Source: Beijerinckiaceae bacterium
GTDB lineage: Bacteria; Pseudomonadota; Alphaproteobacteria; Rhizobiales; Beijerinckiaceae
Direction: 5' to 3'
Assembly: GCA_947380915.1 (NCBI GenBank)
Contig: CANCSY010000002.1
Span: forward strand, 1-53,058
DNA length: 53,058 nt
The notes under the pieces were generated by a model, which was given only the letters and a program-made list of their open reading frames with translations, was not told where the DNA came from and did not search any database. The stretch's first letter is position 1. Each line of letters begins with the position of its first letter. A program made the position numbers and the translations under genes. Shown here piece by piece: positions 17,826-25,934 of this stretch.

Positions 17826-18554
17826 ATGCGCAACTTTAACGCCGCCCTGCTTCTGAGCGTCCTGCTGGTGGGCCCTGTTGCGGCGCAGACAGCGAATTGG
17901 GGCGTGGCCGATCTTCGGCGCGAGATGGTCGACTGGTTGAAGAGCAATGGGCGAGCCGTCCCGGAACCTGCGGACATCGGCCCGCTGGATCCGCGGCTGA
18001 GTGTTTCGCCGTGCGATCAACTGGAGGTCATGCCGCGAGGCTCCTCCACCTCGACCTTCATTATGCGCTGCAAGGCTCCTGCCGACTGGTCCTATGTGCT
18101 TCGCATCGACCACCTGCCGCAGGCCCCCGCAACACGGACTGAGGCCGTCAAGGCAGTTGAGCCCGCAGTCAACTGGGTCGTTGTCTCGCCGAAGGTCAAT
18201 CTGTCGACGGGCCTCATACTGACGGCGGACATGCTGCAAGAGAAGCAGGTGACCTCCGCGCCGCCGCCCGAGGCCTTCAAGGCTATTGCAGATGCGGTTG
18301 GCTTGCGCGTCAGTTCTCCGATAGGTCCGGGCCTCACCCTGACCAAGCGGAACGTGGCGCGGCCCCCTCTTGTTGCGAGGGGGGAGAACGTCACCCTGGT
18401 CGCAAACGGCTCCGGCTTCGAGATCAGCGTGCCTGGCAAGGCCGAGCAGGACGGCTTCGAGGGCGACCTCATAGCGGTCAAAAATGCCCGGACCGGCGCC
18501 ATTCTCAAGGGTCGACTTGAGCGTGGCAAGATCGTCAGCGTCGCCCAGCTATGA
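17826..18554 (+). CDS. flgA: Flagellar P-ring chaperone FlgA
   Basis: Periplasmic chaperone for assembly of FlgI into the P ring. The 242-residue protein has a signal peptide (residues 1-20, ending in VAAQ), an N-terminal domain, and a C-terminal SAF domain (VVVSPKVNLSTGLILTADML then GLRVSSPIGPGLTLTKRNVA). It ends in the FlgA-typical GDLIAVKNARTGAILKGRL segment. It lies 10 bp after flgT and 79 bp before flgM. Confidence 0.92.
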   Translation: MRNFNAALLLSVLLVGPVAAQTANWGVADLRREMVDWLKSNGRAVPEPADIGPLDPRLSVSPCDQLEVMPRGSSTSTFIMRCKAPADWSYVLRIDHLPQAPATRTEAVKAVEPAVNWVVVSPKVNLSTGLILTADMLQEKQVTSAPPPEAFKAIADAVGLRVSSPIGPGLTLTKRNVARPPLVARGENVTLVANGSGFEISVPGKAEQDGFEGDLIAVKNARTGAILKGRLERGKIVSVAQL

Positions 18555-18633
18555 CAAAGTTTGGGAAGCGGCATCAATTGGTGTATAGTTTTTTAACATG
18601 CGACCGTCTATATCAGTACAGAGGTGACACACT

Positions 18634-18924
18634 ATGATCGACGGCATTCGTCAGAACCTGACCTTGATCGAACCTGGCTCGCGCAAGTCGAGCAAGGCCG
18701 ATGCTTCCAAGAGCTCGTCTTCGGTCGAGCATTCCGCCCTATCGGCCTCCTTGAGCGCTGAATCGGTGGAAATCAGCGCGCCTGCCGGAACTCTCGGCGG
18801 CGCCCCTATTGATAGGGCCAAGGTGGATGCGATACGTTCCGCCATCCGCAACAACGCCTATCCCGTTGATTTCGACTTGCTCGCCAAGCGGATGGTCGAA
18901 TCCATGGCCGGTGAGAAGGCGTAG
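18634..18924 (+). CDS. flgM: FlgM-like anti-sigma-28 factor
   Basis: A 96-residue, Ser-rich protein starting MIDGIRQN. The C-terminal half (IDRAKVDAIRSAIRNNAYPV then DFDLLAKRMVESM) has the FlgM signature of a sigma-binding helix pair. FlgM holds FliA inactive until it is exported through the finished hook-basal body. AGAGGTGA before the ATG is a fair ribosome-binding site. The 79-bp gap after flgA shows no recognisable sigma-54 or sigma-28 element, so it may be read from the upstream promoter. Confidence 0.88.
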   Translation: MIDGIRQNLTLIEPGSRKSSKADASKSSSSVEHSALSASLSAESVEISAPAGTLGGAPIDRAKVDAIRSAIRNNAYPVDFDLLAKRMVESMAGEKA

Positions 18925-18936
18925 CGCAGGGATAGA

Positions 18937-19230
18937 TTGTTGACCCAGGCCTTCCAGGACTCGGACCTCCTAGCCTTACGTGACGCTGTTGCCCAGCTTG
19001 GTCGCGCGGTCACTGCTGGGGATCTGGCTCTGGTGGAGGCCACCACGGCGCAGATTAAGCTGTTGATTGACCAGGCTAACGCTGTGGCGCCCTTGACCCG
19101 GGAGAGCCAGTTGGCGCTTATTGAAGCTCTTGATGCGTCCAGTCAGGAGATAGAAGCGGTTCTTGCATCCCGCCTGCGCGCATTCGATATTGCAATCGCA
19201 GCTTGGCGCGAGCCTGATCCGGGACTCTGA
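18937..19230 (+). CDS. FlgN-like export chaperone (putative)
   Basis: A 97-residue, mainly helical, acidic protein. A TTG start at 18937 is preceded by AGGGA; a second TTG three bases on is an equal choice. Helices LLALRDAVAQLGRAVTAGDL and ESQLALIEALDASSQEIEAV fit the small alpha-helical FlgN/FliT chaperone type, and position directly after flgM is where flgN is usual. FlgN escorts the hook-associated proteins FlgK and FlgL. Sequence similarity in this family is low, so the call rests mainly on size, helicity and position. Confidence 0.6.
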   Translation: MLTQAFQDSDLLALRDAVAQLGRAVTAGDLALVEATTAQIKLLIDQANAVAPLTRESQLALIEALDASSQEIEAVLASRLRAFDIAIAAWREPDPGL

Positions 19231-19231
19231 C

Positions 19232-19645
19232 ATGGGTGAATACCTCGCTCTGGCGTCGATGATATTGAGCGCCGCTTGTTGCGTGGCCGGCTACCTCTAC
19301 ACCAAGCGTCTCGAACGTGCCTGGAAGACCCGTCACGACGAGTTGTCGGCGCGCATCAATCTGCTGGTTCTGGAGGAAAGCAGGCATCGCAGAAGCGTGT
19401 CTGAAGTTCTGGATGAGCGGGAGGGGACCCTCGAGCACGAGGTTCGCCAGATGCAGTCAGACATGAAGATGCTTGACCTTCAGCTTCGTTCCGGCCCCTC
19501 GCGTGATGCGCCCGAGGCTGTCGAGCTTGCGATCCAGTTGGCGCGCTCGGGCGAATCCCGTGAGGTGATGGCGAGCAGGACAGGGTTGGCGCCTGACATC
19601 ATCGATTTCATCACCGAGATGCATTCCGCTCGTTCGAAATCCTGA
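19232..19645 (+). CDS. Small membrane coiled-coil protein, flagellar-locus associated
   Basis: A 137-residue protein starting at an ATG one base after the preceding stop. It has one N-terminal membrane segment (residues about 4-23), a basic stretch, and a long coiled coil. A C-terminal helix-turn-helix-like part reads AVELAIQLARSGESREVMAS then RTGLAPDIIDFI. The shape recalls DUF2802/DUF6115 proteins that occur beside flagellar and chemotaxis genes in proteobacteria; function is unknown. The position suggests co-transcription with flgM and flgN. Confidence 0.65.
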   Translation: MGEYLALASMILSAACCVAGYLYTKRLERAWKTRHDELSARINLLVLEESRHRRSVSEVLDEREGTLEHEVRQMQSDMKMLDLQLRSGPSRDAPEAVELAIQLARSGESREVMASRTGLAPDIIDFITEMHSARSKS

Positions 19646-19685
19646 ACGTCTCTCCCAGTCGAATCTGCCTGACCGATAAATGCAA

Positions 19686-20384
19686 TCAATTGGCGCCAGC
19701 GGCTGCGCTGACTGTCGGCTTGGACCCGTTCGCGAAGGGACTTGGGCGCAGCCTTTCGGCCGTCTCCAGTTCAAGAGCCGCCGCGCTTTGGTACGATGCA
19801 AGACCATAGTGTCCTCTGGCGGCATAGCCCTGCTTCTTTGAGGCGTCCACCAGCATGCGCGATCCACCGACCATGGCGACGGCGACGGCGATGAGATAGG
19901 ACAAAATAAAGGTGATGGGGCCCTCGACCAGAGCGATGCACCATACAAGCGTGATGGCTGACAACATCTGCCAGTTGTGAAAACGGGCGTAGAGCAGGGG
20001 CGGCAGCAAAGCCCACCCCCAGGAAATATGATCGGGTACCAGCACCATCGCCCCGCCGGTCTGCGTGCCGCCCCAATAGGTGACCCACTGGCCATCGCTG
20101 GGCACCGTGACATCCTCGGCCGGAGTGGTCGCTTCAAAAGCCGCGCCTTGCAGCCCCTCGCCGACTCCAAGCCTGAAGGCGATATCCCCTCGTCTCACAA
20201 GCAGCCAGTCGCCACGCTTGAGCGAGGCGATGACTTCGGGGTTTTTCAGCACTTCGGTGGGCGCATGAGCGCCAAGCGCCAGGATCAGATCTCCCGTCAC
20301 GAGCCCGTTGCGCTCCGCAGGAGAATAGCGTTCCACGTTTGTCACCTGCACCGGATTGTCAAAGGTGCGCTGTTCGGTTTTCAT
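19686..20384 (-). CDS. Unknown membrane protein with PDZ-like N terminus
   Basis: A 232-residue protein I do not recognise. The first about 90 residues resemble a PDZ fold (VTNVERYSPAERNGLVTGDL, ILALGAHAP, GDWLLVRRGDIAFRLGVG). Two hydrophobic helices (residues about 135-175) follow, with a short polar tail. It is the last gene of the long minus-strand export operon, 19 bp after the coiled-coil membrane protein. It is convergent with the plus-strand gene ending at 19645. It may serve assembly or quality control at the flagellar base, but this is guesswork from position. Confidence 0.6.
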   Translation of the reverse strand: MKTEQRTFDNPVQVTNVERYSPAERNGLVTGDLILALGAHAPTEVLKNPEVIASLKRGDWLLVRRGDIAFRLGVGEGLQGAAFEATTPAEDVTVPSDGQWVTYWGGTQTGGAMVLVPDHISWGWALLPPLLYARFHNWQMLSAITLVWCIALVEGPITFILSYLIAVAVAMVGGSRMLVDASKKQGYAARGHYGLASYQSAAALELETAERLRPSPFANGSKPTVSAAAGAN

Positions 20385-20403
20385 TCGCTCATGTTCCCGT
20401 AGT

Positions 20404-21234
20404 TCACGGATAACGAATTAAACTGTCGCGACCTGAGACGACCGACTGGTCGCGCTTGGGAAGCTTTCTCTGGGTTTCCACCTTCGGCTTCTCGACCGGG
20501 GGTGGGGGCGGCGCCTGTTCACGCGCTATTTGCGCCTGCTGCATGTCAGAAAGTCGGCTGCTGATGGCCTTGTTCGCCGAAGTCAGATCATCGATTGATT
20601 GCTTCAGCGCAGAGATCGGTTTGTCATAGGCGTTGGCGGGCGGGATCTTCGCCGTCAGCGCGTTATGCGCAGCGGTGAAACCCTGGACCGCCTTTCTGAT
20701 TTCCTCTGTCTGAGCGTTGGCGTTGGAAAGCGCCTGTTCGGACACCTTCACGGACGCCTCGATTTTTTCGCTTGTCGCAACAAGGCCGTTGATCTCCCCA
20801 GCGAAGGCGAGCAATGCGTCCCGGTTCACACGGGCTACGGCTTCAAACTCGTTGAAGGAGCGCTTGTAGTAAACGAGTGCTCCAAACAGGCCCGCTCCCG
20901 CGAATACGATCACCAGAATGGTCGAATAGAACAAGACCATGCTCGAGCGTTTCGAGGCGGATATGATCGTCTGCACCTCGTTGCGCAACCGCTGGATCTC
21001 CTGGGCGGAGTCGACAGCCGTGCTCGCCGAAGCCAACGCAAGTTCGATCGCTTCTTCGATGGGTGTTTTGGGGGTGGGGGCGGGTTTCGCTTCGGCGGAC
21101 GGCTTGCGCAGACTCAGGCCCAGCGGCTTCTTGAGGGGCGACTTGCCGCCATCTGACTCACCCCCGCCATTTTCGGCGTTGGCAGTCTCATCCGCAGACT
21201 TGTTTTGAGCAACCGTGATCGGTGGTTTGGTCAT
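20404..21234 (-). CDS. Unknown membrane-anchored coiled-coil protein
   Basis: A 276-residue protein with a disordered, Lys/Pro-rich cytoplasmic N terminus (about 70 residues) and a helix. One membrane segment follows (VLFYSTILVIVFAGAGLFGA, residues about 100-122), then a long periplasmic coiled coil and a proline-rich tail (PPPPPVEKPK). No enzyme motif is visible. Its ATG overlaps the stop of the four-cysteine protein (ATGA), which itself overlaps flhB, so the three are translationally coupled. The single-pass coiled-coil shape would suit a structural or stator-associated part. Confidence 0.6.
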   Translation of the reverse strand: MTKPPITVAQNKSADETANAENGGGESDGGKSPLKKPLGLSLRKPSAEAKPAPTPKTPIEEAIELALASASTAVDSAQEIQRLRNEVQTIISASKRSSMVLFYSTILVIVFAGAGLFGALVYYKRSFNEFEAVARVNRDALLAFAGEINGLVATSEKIEASVKVSEQALSNANAQTEEIRKAVQGFTAAHNALTAKIPPANAYDKPISALKQSIDDLTSANKAISSRLSDMQQAQIAREQAPPPPPVEKPKVETQRKLPKRDQSVVSGRDSLIRYP

Positions 21235-21419
21235 TGTTCTACACTCCTCTTTGCGGCGACGGCTGGTTCACGCCGGCCACAGACCTGCCCGGAGGACGCC
21301 TTCACGTCCAACGATGGCAGGCGCCGTGATCGAAACTGGAATGCGCGGCAGGCATAGGGCGCCGCGACATTGTGGGTGACTATGAAGTGACGACATCCAA
21401 AGCAGGATTGTACGATCAT
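21231..21419 (-). CDS. Four-cysteine small protein coupled to flhB
   Basis: A 62-residue protein with cysteines at residues 6, 9, 24 and 47 (CFGCRHFIVTH, PYACRAF, SRRLPSLDVKASSGQVC). The CxxC pair plus two further cysteines suggest a metal site, zinc or iron-sulphur. The pattern reminds me of short conserved proteins seen near motility genes in other proteobacteria, but I cannot name a function. Both ends overlap neighbours by ATGA: its start with the flhB stop, its stop with the next start. That supports real, coupled translation. Confidence 0.65.
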   Translation of the reverse strand: MIVQSCFGCRHFIVTHNVAAPYACRAFQFRSRRLPSLDVKASSGQVCGRREPAVAAKRSVEQ

Positions 21420-22552
21420 GCTCCGGCTCCCATCTTGCGGCCATTGGCGTCAAAGTGCAGTTCCGGGGGCACTTCCACCTCAGGCAAATCCGCTCCGGGC
21501 GCAGCCTGGAAGATAAAGCTCAGCACGGTCGCCACTGCCCGGTAAAGGTCCGAATGGATCTCTGCGCCAATTTCGCTCGTGTAATAAAGCGCGCGGGCGA
21601 GAAGCGGGATTGTCAACACAGGCACGCCAAGCGCATCGGCCTTTTCGCGAATGCTCAAGGCGACCGCGTCAGTGCCCTTGGCCAGCACTTTTGGAGCGGT
21701 GCCATCTTCAAAGTCATAGCGCAAGGCGACTGCGAAGCGCTTGGGGTTGACGATGACAACCTGGGCCTGGTCGACCTGTGCGACCGATCCGCGCTGCGCC
21801 ATTTCCTGCTGCATCTTGCGTATGCGGGCCTTCACCTCCGGAGAGCCTTCCGTCTGCTTGTGCTCGTCCTTCATTTCCTGCTTGCTCATCAACATGCGCT
21901 GGCTGTGCTGGCGCCACTGAATGAAGGCGTCCAGCATGCCCAGGATGGCGATGGCGCCGACCAGAATGAGCATGGTGAGCAGAAACAGCATGCCCGTGCT
22001 GTCCATTGCGCTTTCGAACGGAGCAGCGGCCATGCCCAGAATATCGGGCAGCTTGGAGGACAGAAACCAGAAGCCGACCGTGCCAATGGTGATGACCTTG
22101 AGGATCGACTTGCCCAGCTCGATCAGCGACTGCATGCCGAACATCCGCCCCAGGCCGGAAAGCGGCGAAATGCGGCTGGCTTTGAATGCCAGATTTTCCA
22201 GTGTGAAATGGAAGCCGCCAAACAGGCTCTGGACGATGATGGGCGTCAGCGCGAGGGGCGCGCTGAAAAGCAGGACGATGAGAACCGCAGAGCCGAACCT
22301 GTCGGCAAGCACATCCAAAAGGGGAATCTCACGCGCAAGAGGCCCCGAAATATCGAGGCCAAGGCGGAATGTGCTCAGCATTTCGCTGAAGAAGTTGCGG
22401 CCCACAAAATAGAACTCGAGCGTGGCGGCGAGGAGCACCACGCTCATCGCCAGATCCTTGGAGGTAAGGACCTGGCCCTGCTCGACGGCTTCTCGGAGCC
22501 GTCGTTCTGTAGGTTGTTCTGTTTTTTCCTGACCGCTGTCCTGATCGCTCAT
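21416..22552 (-). CDS. flhB: Flagellar export switch protein FlhB, variant cleavage site
   Basis: Membrane protein of the flagellar export gate that switches substrate class when the hook is complete. The 378-residue protein has the FlhB start (EKTEQPTERRLREAVEQGQV), four membrane segments, and a cytoplasmic domain ending in ALYYTSEIGAEIHSDLYRAV. The self-cleavage motif, normally NPTH, is NPKR here: Asn269-Pro270-Lys271-Arg272 at bases 21737-21748. The surrounding VVIVN and FAVALRYD are normal, so this is a change of the motif itself. Its start overlaps the fliR stop by four bases. Confidence 0.96.
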   Translation of the reverse strand: MSDQDSGQEKTEQPTERRLREAVEQGQVLTSKDLAMSVVLLAATLEFYFVGRNFFSEMLSTFRLGLDISGPLAREIPLLDVLADRFGSAVLIVLLFSAPLALTPIIVQSLFGGFHFTLENLAFKASRISPLSGLGRMFGMQSLIELGKSILKVITIGTVGFWFLSSKLPDILGMAAAPFESAMDSTGMLFLLTMLILVGAIAILGMLDAFIQWRQHSQRMLMSKQEMKDEHKQTEGSPEVKARIRKMQQEMAQRGSVAQVDQAQVVIVNPKRFAVALRYDFEDGTAPKVLAKGTDAVALSIREKADALGVPVLTIPLLARALYYTSEIGAEIHSDLYRAVATVLSFIFQAAPGADLPEVEVPPELHFDANGRKMGAGA

Positions 22553-23334
22553 GGCAGCGCCTTGTCTTCGAGGATGAGTTCACGAACCATTCCAGAGGCT
22601 GTCTGAAGCAGACCGCTCATGGAATTGCCCATGGAGGGAAGGCTGATCATCACCATCACGAACCCGACCATGATCGTGACGGGAAAACCAACCGAAAAAA
22701 TGTTCATCTGCGGCGCGACCCGCGTCATGAAACCAATCAGCACGTTGACAAGAAAAAGCAGAACGACCGCTGGCAGACTGATGATGAGCGCGGCGGAAAA
22801 CATCAGCGCGCCAGACTTCATGATGCCAAGAAACAGCTCTGCATTGAGATCGCCCCCAATGGGCGCCACCTTGTAGCTGGCGGCCAGTTGACGCAGCAAA
22901 ACGTGATGACCCTGCGTCACCAGGAAGATGAGGATCATCATGATCGACATGAATTGGGTGACCACGACAGATTGCGCGCCTGTCTGAGGATCAACCATGG
23001 AAGCGAAACCAAGGCCCATGGAGGAAGCGATATGTTCGCCCGCCATCGCGACGCTGGCGAAAGCGATCTGGAAGAGGATGCCGATGGAGATCCCGATCAC
23101 CGCCTCACGCGCGACAACGGTTACGCCGGAAGGCGAAAAAAGGTCGACATTGGGGACCGTGATCGTGCCCATGAGCGCAAAAGCAAGGCCCATCATGATC
23201 GCAACCCGGATTGGCACAGTGACCGCAGAGGCCGAGAACACGGGAGCCACCAGGAAAAACGCAGAGATCCGCACGGATAGCAGCAGAAACGCGCTCATGC
23301 CTTGCATCAGGAATTCGTCGTTGAGGATGATCAT
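22549..23334 (-). CDS. fliR: Flagellar export protein FliR
   Basis: Integral membrane subunit of the export gate core (FliPQR). The 261-residue protein has six hydrophobic segments and family stretches such as FASVAMAGEHIASSMGLGFA and SLPAVVLLFLVNVLIGFMTR. Overlaps fliQ and flhB by four bases each. Confidence 0.97.
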   Translation of the reverse strand: MIILNDEFLMQGMSAFLLLSVRISAFFLVAPVFSASAVTVPIRVAIMMGLAFALMGTITVPNVDLFSPSGVTVVAREAVIGISIGILFQIAFASVAMAGEHIASSMGLGFASMVDPQTGAQSVVVTQFMSIMMILIFLVTQGHHVLLRQLAASYKVAPIGGDLNAELFLGIMKSGALMFSAALIISLPAVVLLFLVNVLIGFMTRVAPQMNIFSVGFPVTIMVGFVMVMISLPSMGNSMSGLLQTASGMVRELILEDKALP

Positions 23335-23600
23335 CTTGTCACCCTCGCAACTTCACTGAAGACCGTTTGAAAGAAACCGCCCAGCGTCGAAATCATGAAG
23401 GGCGCGGACAAGGCCAGCACGCCGACGATGACCAGCAGTTTTGGCACGAATGTGAGGGTAGCCTCGTTGATCGAGGTGGCAGCCTGAAAGACGCCGATGA
23501 TCAAACCGATCAGCAGAGCTGCAATCAGAGTCGGCCCGATCGTCCAGAGCACGCTCTGGATCGTCTCGCGGCCAATCATGATGAATTGCTGATACTGCAC
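23331..23600 (-). CDS. fliQ: Flagellar export protein FliQ
   Basis: Small export-gate membrane protein, 89 residues, with two membrane helices. Family motifs are GRETIQSVLWTIGPTLIAAL and VGVFQAATSINEATLTFVPK (seen here as IGVFQAATSINEATLTFVPK). Normal length. It lies 3 bp after fliP and overlaps fliR. Confidence 0.97.
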   Translation of the reverse strand: MQYQQFIMIGRETIQSVLWTIGPTLIAALLIGLIIGVFQAATSINEATLTFVPKLLVIVGVLALSAPFMISTLGGFFQTVFSEVARVTR

Positions 23601-23603
23601 GGG

Positions 23604-24380
23604 TCAGTTCCTCAGGAAGCTTTCCACCAGCGCGCTGACAGTGGCGCTCCAGCCATCGACGATTACGAACAGGAGTAGTTTGAAGGGCAGGGACACCAGG
23701 GTTGGCGACAACATCATCATACCCAGCGACATCAGGATGCTCGCGACGACGATATCGATCACCAGGAACGGTAGGAAAAGGAGAAAGCCGATGGTGAAGG
23801 CGGTGCGCAGTTCGCTGATGATGAATGCCGGAACGATAACCTGCAAGGGGACCGCCTCGGCGTTCGGATAACGCGCGTCCCCTTGAAGGTCCGCCATGAG
23901 CAGCAGGTCGCTCTCGCGTGTATGGCGCAACATGAATGTCTTCATCACGCCGACGCCGCGCAGGGTAGCCTCCTCCATCTGGATCGTGCCGGCAGTATAG
24001 GGCTGAAACGCGAGCTCATTGATCTGCTTGATGGTGGGCGTCATGATGAACAGGGTCATAAAAAGCGCGAGCCCCACCAGCACCTGGTTGGGCGGCGTCT
24101 GCTGCGTACCCATGGCCTGTCGCAGAATTGACAGAGTGATGATGATGCGTGTGAAACTGGTGGTGACGAGCAGCAACGAGGGCAGCAAGGTCAATGCCGT
24201 CATCAGTGCGAGCGTCTGGAGAGAAAGAGACAGAGTTTGCCCACCCTCCGCCGGCGATTGCAGTTTCAACAGGGGAATGTCAAAGCCAGGCGATTGCGCC
24301 AGCGCCTGCGATCCCGCGAACGCCAGAAACGCGAAGAACAGCGGGAGAAAGAGAGTTACGAGTCGAGTGCGCGGGGTCAT
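23604..24380 (-). CDS. fliP: Flagellar export protein FliP
   Basis: Core pore protein of the export gate. The 258 residues include a signal-like first segment (ending ALAQ), then LLVTTSFTRIIITLSILRQA followed by MGTQQTPPNQVLVGLALFMT, the strongest FliP signatures. A C-terminal FLLFLPFLVIDIVVASILMS with LGMMMLSPTLVSLPFKLLLF follows. Overlaps fliO by four bases. Confidence 0.98.
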   Translation of the reverse strand: MTPRTRLVTLFLPLFFAFLAFAGSQALAQSPGFDIPLLKLQSPAEGGQTLSLSLQTLALMTALTLLPSLLLVTTSFTRIIITLSILRQAMGTQQTPPNQVLVGLALFMTLFIMTPTIKQINELAFQPYTAGTIQMEEATLRGVGVMKTFMLRHTRESDLLLMADLQGDARYPNAEAVPLQVIVPAFIISELRTAFTIGFLLFLPFLVIDIVVASILMSLGMMMLSPTLVSLPFKLLLFVIVDGWSATVSALVESFLRN

Positions 24381-24646
24381 GATGCGCTCCGGTCTGGCGC
24401 GCCTTGCACCACTTGCAAGGCCGTTATGCCGGATTTGTTCAGACCGCAGACAACTGTCATGCCGTCTATTTCAACAACCATGATGCGTGCGCCTGGCGCC
24501 AACTCTACGTTGGCTCTGGAGATGCTGGGTCGGACGCCGAAATAGCCATTCAGGCGATCACGATAACGCGCCAGCAGAATGGCGACGCCAATCATGCAAC
24601 AAAGCAGCACTATCATCGTGATCGAATAGGCGCCCAGGTTGTTCAC
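24377..24646 (-). CDS. fliO: Flagellar export accessory protein FliO
   Basis: Small membrane protein that helps FliP assemble. The 89 residues show one membrane segment (about 10-27) and a cytoplasmic part with RANVELAPGARIMVVEIDGM, similar to the short beta domain of FliO. FliO is poorly conserved; position between fliN and fliP, with four-base overlaps on both sides, supports the call. Confidence 0.85.
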   Translation of the reverse strand: MNNLGAYSITMIVLLCCMIGVAILLARYRDRLNGYFGVRPSISRANVELAPGARIMVVEIDGMTVVCGLNKSGITALQVVQGAPDRSAS

Positions 24647-24948
24647 AGACTGCGAGCCCGCTTCTCGGGAGAAATGATTTCCGTGAAGCGAATGCCGAGG
24701 CGCTCGCCCACCAGCACAACCTCGCCACGTGCGAGCAGGGTGCCATTGACAAGGATGTCCAGATGCTCCCCGGCGAGCCGCTCAAGCTCGACAACGGAGC
24801 CGTCGTTAAGCTTCATGAGATCGCCGATGGAAATCTTTGTGCCGCCAACTTCAACAGTCAGTTGCACCTCAATGTTCTCAAGCCTCTTCAGGTTGGGGCT
24901 TACGCCTTCCTGAGCGTCTGTGGCGGCCTGCTTTTCGGTGTTAGCCAT
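24643..24948 (-). CDS. fliN: Flagellar switch protein FliN
   Basis: C-ring subunit that binds FliM and export components. The 101-residue protein carries the SpoA domain: VQLTVEVGGTKISIGDLMKL, then LAGEHLDILVNGTLLARGEV and VLVGERLGIRFTEII. Located 20 bp after fliM. Confidence 0.97.
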   Translation of the reverse strand: MANTEKQAATDAQEGVSPNLKRLENIEVQLTVEVGGTKISIGDLMKLNDGSVVELERLAGEHLDILVNGTLLARGEVVLVGERLGIRFTEIISPEKRARSL

Positions 24949-24968
24949 TTTTCGTCTCGCTCTTTCGT

Positions 24969-25928
24969 CTAGCCGGTAATGCGAACAGCGATTTTCCCGT
25001 CGCGTTCGCCAATGGTCGCCTCGAACATGGGCTCACCTTCCACGAAAATATCGACCTTTTCGAACGCCGGAATTTCGACAACCATGCCTTCATGGATGTT
25101 CACCAATTCTCCCAGCTTGATATTCGGTTCGGCGATGCGGGGAATGAAATTGAGCGGCACTTCCATCAACGCATCATAGAGACGTTGCGCCCATTGCATG
25201 TCGCGACCATCGCTGGTGTGCTGGATCTTGCTGCGCAAGATCGTTGCGATTTGTTTCAGCCCCTGACGGGGATAAACAATGTCGATGGTTGCTGGTTTGG
25301 AGAAGGGAAGCTGGACTATGAATGAGTTCACAACAACGATCTCTTGCCCGTCCACGAAAGACGTGAAGGCGGGATTCGTCTCGCTGTTCATGAACTCGAA
25401 ATTGACCGGGTAGACTTCACGCCAGGCATCTTCCAGCGTACGCAGAGCGCCTTCAAGCACGACCTGTAATATACGTTCTTCCGTGGGGGTGAATTCCGTT
25501 TGCCGGGTGACATTGCAATCACCCTTTCCGCCAAAGAACGTATTGACGAGGATGCTGATCAGGCGCGGCGGGACCCTGACAAGGATCAGGCTCTTGAGCG
25601 TGTCCGCCCGCGCTATGCTTTGGCTGGTGAAGGAATCAACTCCCTTCATATGCTCGTCGAAGCGCTTGGACTCCGGCGGCAATGTGGTGATCCGCGGCTG
25701 AAACCGTAGCATGGGCAGCAGCACATTACGAACCTGGCGACCGAAACGCTCGTTGATGAGGCGCAGCGTATGCAGGTCGCCAAGCAGACTCGCATCTTCG
25801 TTGCCAAGCTGGAATGGCTTGTACTCGATCTCCGGCAAGGAACCTGATGCAGCGGCGATTTCGCCGGTGTTCAGGCCCTCGATGAGAGCTGAGACTTCTT
25901 CATTGCTGAGTTTACGGTTCGGTGCCAT
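24969..25928 (-). CDS. fliM: Flagellar switch protein FliM
   Basis: C-ring subunit that receives CheY-P and sets rotation direction. The 319 residues contain the middle CheC-like domain (RFGRQVRNVLLPMLRFQPRI, LRTLEDAWREVYPVNFEFMN) and a C-terminal SpoA domain (EPNIKLGELVNIHEGMVVEI). The N-terminal CheY-binding peptide is present in altered form, LSNEEVSALIEGL against the usual LSQDEIDALL, so CheY binding is likely kept. Confidence 0.97.
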   Translation of the reverse strand: MAPNRKLSNEEVSALIEGLNTGEIAAASGSLPEIEYKPFQLGNEDASLLGDLHTLRLINERFGRQVRNVLLPMLRFQPRITTLPPESKRFDEHMKGVDSFTSQSIARADTLKSLILVRVPPRLISILVNTFFGGKGDCNVTRQTEFTPTEERILQVVLEGALRTLEDAWREVYPVNFEFMNSETNPAFTSFVDGQEIVVVNSFIVQLPFSKPATIDIVYPRQGLKQIATILRSKIQHTSDGRDMQWAQRLYDALMEVPLNFIPRIAEPNIKLGELVNIHEGMVVEIPAFEKVDIFVEGEPMFEATIGERDGKIAVRITG

Positions 25929-25934
25929 TGCTCT

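Noticed and set aside
18555..18633. Sigma-28 promoter expected before flgM
   Set aside because: CAAAGTTT and GGCATCAA are present but with 7-base spacing, not a sigma-28 layout.
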